Assembly (NCBI GenBank): GCA_022781395.1
Contig: JALETS010000021.1
Coordinates: forward strand, 1-36,069
Source of the DNA: Lachnospiraceae bacterium
GTDB taxonomy: Bacteria > Bacillota > Clostridia > Lachnospirales > Lachnospiraceae
Direction of reading: 5' to 3'
DNA length: 36,069 nucleotides
Each line of letters opens with the position of its first letter. Position 1 is the first letter of the stretch. Of the stretch, positions 32,629-36,069 are shown in pieces. The translations under genes and the position numbers were made by a program. The notes beneath the pieces were generated by a model that had not been told where the DNA came from, did no database searches, and saw nothing but the letters and a program-made list of their open reading frames with translations.

Positions 32629-33114
32629 ATGGGCAATATGATAAAGGTCGGGATGGCCGATTTAAACGTGTGCGTCAGTCCTGATAGTATTACAACATTG
32701 GGACTGGGGTCCTGTGTCGGGATTGCGCTTCGTGACCCGGTTACGAAGATTGGCGGATTGGCACATGTTATGCTTCCGGATAGTACAACAATCCGTAATA
32801 ATACAAATATTCCTAAATTTGCGGATACCGGAATAGAAGAACTGGTGAGGCAGGTAGTAGCCAAGGGTGCTAACAGGGGGCGTCTGGTTGCAAAAATTGC
32901 AGGGGGTGCGCAGATGTTTGCATTCCAAAGTAAAAATGAGATGGTTCGTGTAGGTGAACGGAATGTGGAGGCGACCAAGAAGAAGCTTGCGCAGCTTAAG
33001 ATTCCGATTCTGGCAGAAGATACAGGTAAGAATTATGGTAGAACCGTTATATTTTATCCGGAAACGGGAGATTTTGTAATTCGTGCGGTCGGTAAGCAGG
33101 AGTATTCAATCTAA
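32629..33114 (+). CDS. cheD: Chemoreceptor glutamine deamidase CheD
   Basis: CheD deamidates chemoreceptor glutamines and stimulates CheC. The 161-aa protein has the catalytic residues in the expected spacing: T23 and C29 (TLGLGSCVGIALRD) and H46 (GGLAHVMLP). These sit two residues later than the Thermotoga numbering I recall (T21, C27, H44). CAGGAGA lies upstream of ATG 32629. Length is normal. Confidence 0.95.
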   Translation: MGNMIKVGMADLNVCVSPDSITTLGLGSCVGIALRDPVTKIGGLAHVMLPDSTTIRNNTNIPKFADTGIEELVRQVVAKGANRGRLVAKIAGGAQMFAFQSKNEMVRVGERNVEATKKKLAQLKIPILAEDTGKNYGRTVIFYPETGDFVIRAVGKQEYSI

Positions 33115-33147
33115 CCGAAGTAAGAGTGAGGCTGGAAGGAAAGTAAA

Positions 33148-33588
33148 TTGGCTATTGAAGAAACAAATATCAAGGAAGAAAATACTGCAAATATGTCTGA
33201 CAATGAGAATGAGGTAAGTGAGAACGAAAATCAGACAGAGCCTGAGACGGCTGCGCAGCGAGAGGCAAGAGAAAAGAAAGAAGCAAAGGAGAGGGAAGCA
33301 AAAGCAAGAAAACGCAGATTGATCCCTCCTTTTGTTATGCTGACAGCCGGTGCAGTTACCAGTATTACGATGCGGCTGCTGCACTATGAAATGAAGACGA
33401 TGTTGATTGTCTTATTATGTGTACTGTTAGGTTTTTATATGGCCGGCTGCGTTTTAAAGTATATGCTCGACCGGTTTGAGCACCAGATCGAAGAAGCGGC
33501 TATGGAAGAGGGAGAAGTTATAGAGAAGGAACTCCGGGAAGAAGAAACAGCGCAAGGTGCAGTTGTGAGTGAAAAGGGTGAAATGTAA
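33148..33588 (+). CDS. Unrecognised two-helix membrane protein between cheD and sigD
   Basis: A 146-aa protein I do not recognise. The TTG start at 33148 lies 7 nt after GGAAGGA; the next in-frame ATG (33193) has no ribosome site. Residues 1-58 are acidic (Asn/Glu rich) and then strongly basic (EAREKKEAKEREAKARKRR). Two hydrophobic helices follow, at about 59-76 and 84-105, joined by a short loop. A Glu-rich tail (110-146) ends the protein. The basic stretch before helix 1 predicts both ends in the cytoplasm. It is not SwrB, which has a single N-terminal helix and follows sigD in B. subtilis. Tight spacing (5 nt before sigD) implies cotranscription with the motility genes. Confidence 0.8.
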   Translation: MAIEETNIKEENTANMSDNENEVSENENQTEPETAAQREAREKKEAKEREAKARKRRLIPPFVMLTAGAVTSITMRLLHYEMKTMLIVLLCVLLGFYMAGCVLKYMLDRFEHQIEEAAMEEGEVIEKELREEETAQGAVVSEKGEM

Positions 33589-33593
33589 TACAT

Positions 33594-34379
33594 ATGGATG
33601 AAGCAGGCAGAAAGAGACTTTGGGATGAATATTCAAGGACAAAGTCTCCTGAGATCAGGGAAAATATTATATTGGAGTATGCTCCGCTAGTCAAAGTAGT
33701 TGCCGGTCGACTCAGTATGTATCTGGGATACAATGTAGAGTATGAAGATCTGGTGAGCTATGGAATTTTCGGGCTGATTGATGCAATTGACAAATTTGAC
33801 TGTCTTAAGGATGTAAAGTTTGAAACTTATGCCAGTCTTCGTATAAGGGGTGCTATTCTGGACCAGATTCGAAAGATGGATTGGATTCCGCGTACCATCA
33901 GACAGAAACAGAAGCGGATTGATGCGGCTATCAGGGAGATTGAGGCACAATCCGGTCGAAGCGCTACTGATGAGGAGATTGCAGAAAGTCTTGGCATTTC
34001 GAATGATGAATATCTGGAATGGCAGTCTCAGATGAAAATTACGAATGTTGTGTCTCTCAATGAGTTCTTAGAGCAGGGTAGTGAAGTGCCAAATGAGGCA
34101 AACCGCAGCAAGAGTTCCCAGTTTGACAGCCCGGAAGAGGTGCTAGAGAAGGATGAACTGAAGAAGATTCTTGCGCAAGCGCTGGAACTTCTGACAGAGA
34201 AAGAACGGAAGGTTATTTTATTATATTATTATGAGGAATTGACGTTAAAGGAAATCAGTAACATCTTGGAGGTGTCCGAGTCCAGGATTTCCCAACTTCA
34301 TACAAGAGCACTTCAAAAAATGAAAGGAAAGCTGGGAAATTATATTGGGATTCTGACAGAGGCAGATAGTAGAAAATAG
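33594..34379 (+). CDS. sigD: Motility sigma factor SigD/FliA (sigma-28)
   Basis: Alternative sigma factor that directs RNA polymerase to late flagellar and chemotaxis genes and is normally held by the anti-sigma factor FlgM. The 261-aa protein has region 2 (YEDLVSYGIFGLIDAIDKFD, FETYASLRIRGAILDQIRKM and DWIPRTIRQKQKRI), region 3 (about 100-150) and region 4 with a helix-turn-helix (LTLKEISNILEVSESRISQL). It is near the 3' end of the operon, as in B. subtilis. No flgM is visible in the window. Confidence 0.97.
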   Translation: MDEAGRKRLWDEYSRTKSPEIRENIILEYAPLVKVVAGRLSMYLGYNVEYEDLVSYGIFGLIDAIDKFDCLKDVKFETYASLRIRGAILDQIRKMDWIPRTIRQKQKRIDAAIREIEAQSGRSATDEEIAESLGISNDEYLEWQSQMKITNVVSLNEFLEQGSEVPNEANRSKSSQFDSPEEVLEKDELKKILAQALELLTEKERKVILLYYYEELTLKEISNILEVSESRISQLHTRALQKMKGKLGNYIGILTEADSRK

Positions 34380-34387
34380 GGGTACAT

Positions 34388-35977
34388 ATGAACGGTTATT
34401 TCAGACTGGTAAATGAGAAGGGAAAGTCAAGCATTAAGCTGATACCGCCGACAGAGAACGGTAAGGTAGTTGATTTGAATGATGTGATAGAGTATCTGAC
34501 AATGAAGGATTATGCCTGTGATCTGCCCCCGTTGAAGAAAGCGGTAGAGACGGCAGCAACGCAGGAAACAACCATGGTGCTCAATCATGAAACCAGGTTT
34601 GTGGAAAGAGAATGTTATAAACTGACCGTGACACCGGATAAAATGAAGGCTTATGCGAGATTTTATGCAGCCTCCGAGGGCGGGGAAGAGCTGACGGCAG
34701 AGGAGGTTATACATGACTTGGAGTTGAAAGGCATCCGAAATGGTCTAATGCGTGATGAGATTGAGGCTTTCTTTGCGCATCGCGAGTACTGTGAGGATGT
34801 ACTGGTGGCAAAAGGAACTGCACCGGTGCAGGGAAAGGATGCTTATATAGAGTATAAATTTAATACGGACAGGAAGGCAAAACCTACACTATTGGAAGAC
34901 GGAAGTGTGGACTTCTTTAATCTGAATATTCTGAATCTTTGTGCTGAGGGTCAGGAGCTTGCAGTTCTACATCCTGAAGAACCCGGTGTGCCGGGAGAAA
35001 ATCTGTATGGAGAACCAATCAGAACTAATGATGTCAGGAAGGCTGTCCTGAAATATGGCAGAAATATTGAAGTTTCGGAAGACGGTAATGTACTTACCTC
35101 TATGGTAAACGGTCATGTGGAGCTTGTGGAGGGCAAGGTCTTTGTTTCAGATGTATTGGCGATAGAAAATGTTGATAACGCTACCGGTAATATAGAATAT
35201 GAAGGAAATGTCCAGATCAATGGTAATGTAAGAACGAACTTCAGCGTCAGGGCCAAAGGGGATATTGTGGTCAAAGGCGTGGTAGAAGCTGCAACGTTGT
35301 ATGCAGGCGGTAATATTATTATTGCCAGGGGCATGAATGGTATGGGCAAGGGTACTTTGTATGCAGAGGGAAATATTGTTGCAAAGTTCCTTGAGAATGT
35401 CACGGCAGAAGCGAAAGGGTATGTAACTTCCGAGTCTATTCTGCACTGCAAGGTTATGGCAGGTGGAGAAATCAATGTAGACGGTAAGCGTGGGTTTATC
35501 ACCGGTGGGAAGGTATGTGCAACAGGCTGCATCAATGTTAAGATGCTGGGTTCTGAGATGGGTGCTGATACGATTGTGGAAGTCGGCGTTGATCCCGGGA
35601 TCAAAGAACATATTGCTGAACTTCAGAAAAAGATCAATGAAGATATGAAGACGCTTCAGTCTATCCAACCGATACTGGTATCTACCAAGCAGAAATTGGC
35701 GCAGGGTGTGAAGCTTACGCCGGAGCAGATGAAATATATACAGTCTCTGGCTCTTGCCAATAAACAGAAGACAGAGGAAATAGAGTCCGCTACAGCAGAA
35801 GTGAAAGAACTGCAGCAGGGAATCAATGATGCTTCAGATACTGTCATCAGGGTCAAAGGAACAGTGTATCCCGGAACGAAGATCTGTATGGGTGATGTAT
35901 CCATGATCGTCCAGAAGAGTGCACAGTACTGCCGCTTTGTAAAGGAGCGGGGCGATGTGAAAATAGCACCGTTTTAG
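34388..35977 (+). CDS. FapA/DUF342 domain protein
   Basis: A 529-aa cytoplasmic protein of the DUF342 (FapA, flagellar assembly protein A) family. The N-terminal domain covers about 1-170. The central part has the repeated beta-helix pattern typical of the family: NIEYEGNVQINGNVRTNFSV, KGDIVVKGVVEAATLYAGGN and GEINVDGKRGFITGGKVCA. A coiled coil (about 400-485) and a short final beta segment follow. AGGGGT lies before the ATG, 8 nt after sigD. Members occur near flagellar and other polar assembly genes; the mechanism is not settled, though polar localisation roles have been reported. Confidence 0.85.
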   Translation: MNGYFRLVNEKGKSSIKLIPPTENGKVVDLNDVIEYLTMKDYACDLPPLKKAVETAATQETTMVLNHETRFVERECYKLTVTPDKMKAYARFYAASEGGEELTAEEVIHDLELKGIRNGLMRDEIEAFFAHREYCEDVLVAKGTAPVQGKDAYIEYKFNTDRKAKPTLLEDGSVDFFNLNILNLCAEGQELAVLHPEEPGVPGENLYGEPIRTNDVRKAVLKYGRNIEVSEDGNVLTSMVNGHVELVEGKVFVSDVLAIENVDNATGNIEYEGNVQINGNVRTNFSVRAKGDIVVKGVVEAATLYAGGNIIIARGMNGMGKGTLYAEGNIVAKFLENVTAEAKGYVTSESILHCKVMAGGEINVDGKRGFITGGKVCATGCINVKMLGSEMGADTIVEVGVDPGIKEHIAELQKKINEDMKTLQSIQPILVSTKQKLAQGVKLTPEQMKYIQSLALANKQKTEEIESATAEVKELQQGINDASDTVIRVKGTVYPGTKICMGDVSMIVQKSAQYCRFVKERGDVKIAPF

Positions 35978-36034
35978 TGTCAGACCGGAATAGAGATTGA
36001 ATGGAAGAGGATAATAGAGAAGAAGGCGTATAAT

Positions 36035-36069
36035 ATGGCGATAGGATTTGTGGAGATGCAGGGGCAGAT
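36035..36069 (+). CDS. Start of a further gene, cut by the window edge
   Basis: ATG 36035 follows GAGAAGAAGG and opens a frame starting MAIGFVEMQG that runs off the window. The spacing (57 nt after fapA) suggests it belongs to the same unit. Too little is visible to name a family. Confidence 0.6.
   Translation, partial: MAIGFVEMQGQ

Noticed and set aside
36001-36033. Mini-ORF MEEDNREEGV before the last gene
   Set aside because: Ten codons with no convincing ribosome site. It mostly reflects the purine-rich leader that holds the ribosome site of the gene at 36035.

Overview
The window is a single long plus-strand block of motility and chemotaxis genes, preceded by the 3' end of topA and by codY. 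Gene order, CodY, FliY and CheC/CheD place it in the Firmicutes. The layout (topA-codY-flgB, motAB after swrD, PilZ after flhG, FapA after the motility sigma factor) and the protein sequences suggest a flagellated gut-type Lachnospiraceae such as Roseburia or Agathobacter. The genus is an inference. I saw no tRNA, rRNA, CRISPR array, phage gene or insertion sequence. Every believable gene is on the plus strand; the minus-strand ORFs in the track are shadows.

Layout. (1) 1-911: C-terminal part of topoisomerase I with three zinc ribbons. (2) 1085-1870: codY, with its own promoter, a good CodY box upstream and a strong terminator behind it. (3) 2083-9607: flgB-flgC-fliE-fliF-fliG-fliH-fliI-fliJ and a MotE/YlxF-like gene, i.e. 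rod base, MS ring, switch and export ATPase, from a sigma-A-type promoter near 2018-2045. (4) 9769-14555: fliK, flgD, a TIGR02530-type gene and flgE (hook assembly), after a 161-nt gap that holds a likely extra promoter and a striking leader hairpin. A 12-bp perfect terminator follows flgE. (5) 14759-35977: a second large unit from a new promoter: swrD/flbD, motA, motB, fliL, fliM, fliY, cheY, fliO-P-Q-R, flhB, flhA, flhF, flhG, a PilZ gene, cheB, cheA, cheW, cheC, cheD, an unrecognised two-helix membrane protein, sigD/fliA and fapA. The first codons of one more gene lie at the right edge.

How it works together. The first unit builds the basal body and hook. The second supplies the stator, C-ring, export gate, placement GTPase/ATPase, chemotaxis core and the sigma factor for late genes. 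Flagellin, filament cap, hook-filament junction proteins, rod proteins FlgF/FlgG, FlgM, CheR and chemoreceptors are absent and must lie elsewhere.

Main points of interest: the codY-flgB adjacency with CodY-like operators; a terminator and new promoter splitting what is one fla/che operon in Bacillus subtilis; an extra helical domain and acidic tail on FlgD; a 21-bp in-frame tandem repeat encoding a Met/Gln/Pro linker in FliY; a stator that looks like the sodium type (PomAB/MotPS); a His in place of the usual Arg in the FlhF G3 motif; and an orphan membrane protein between cheD and sigD. I found no wholly new system, but these are real departures from the textbook operon.
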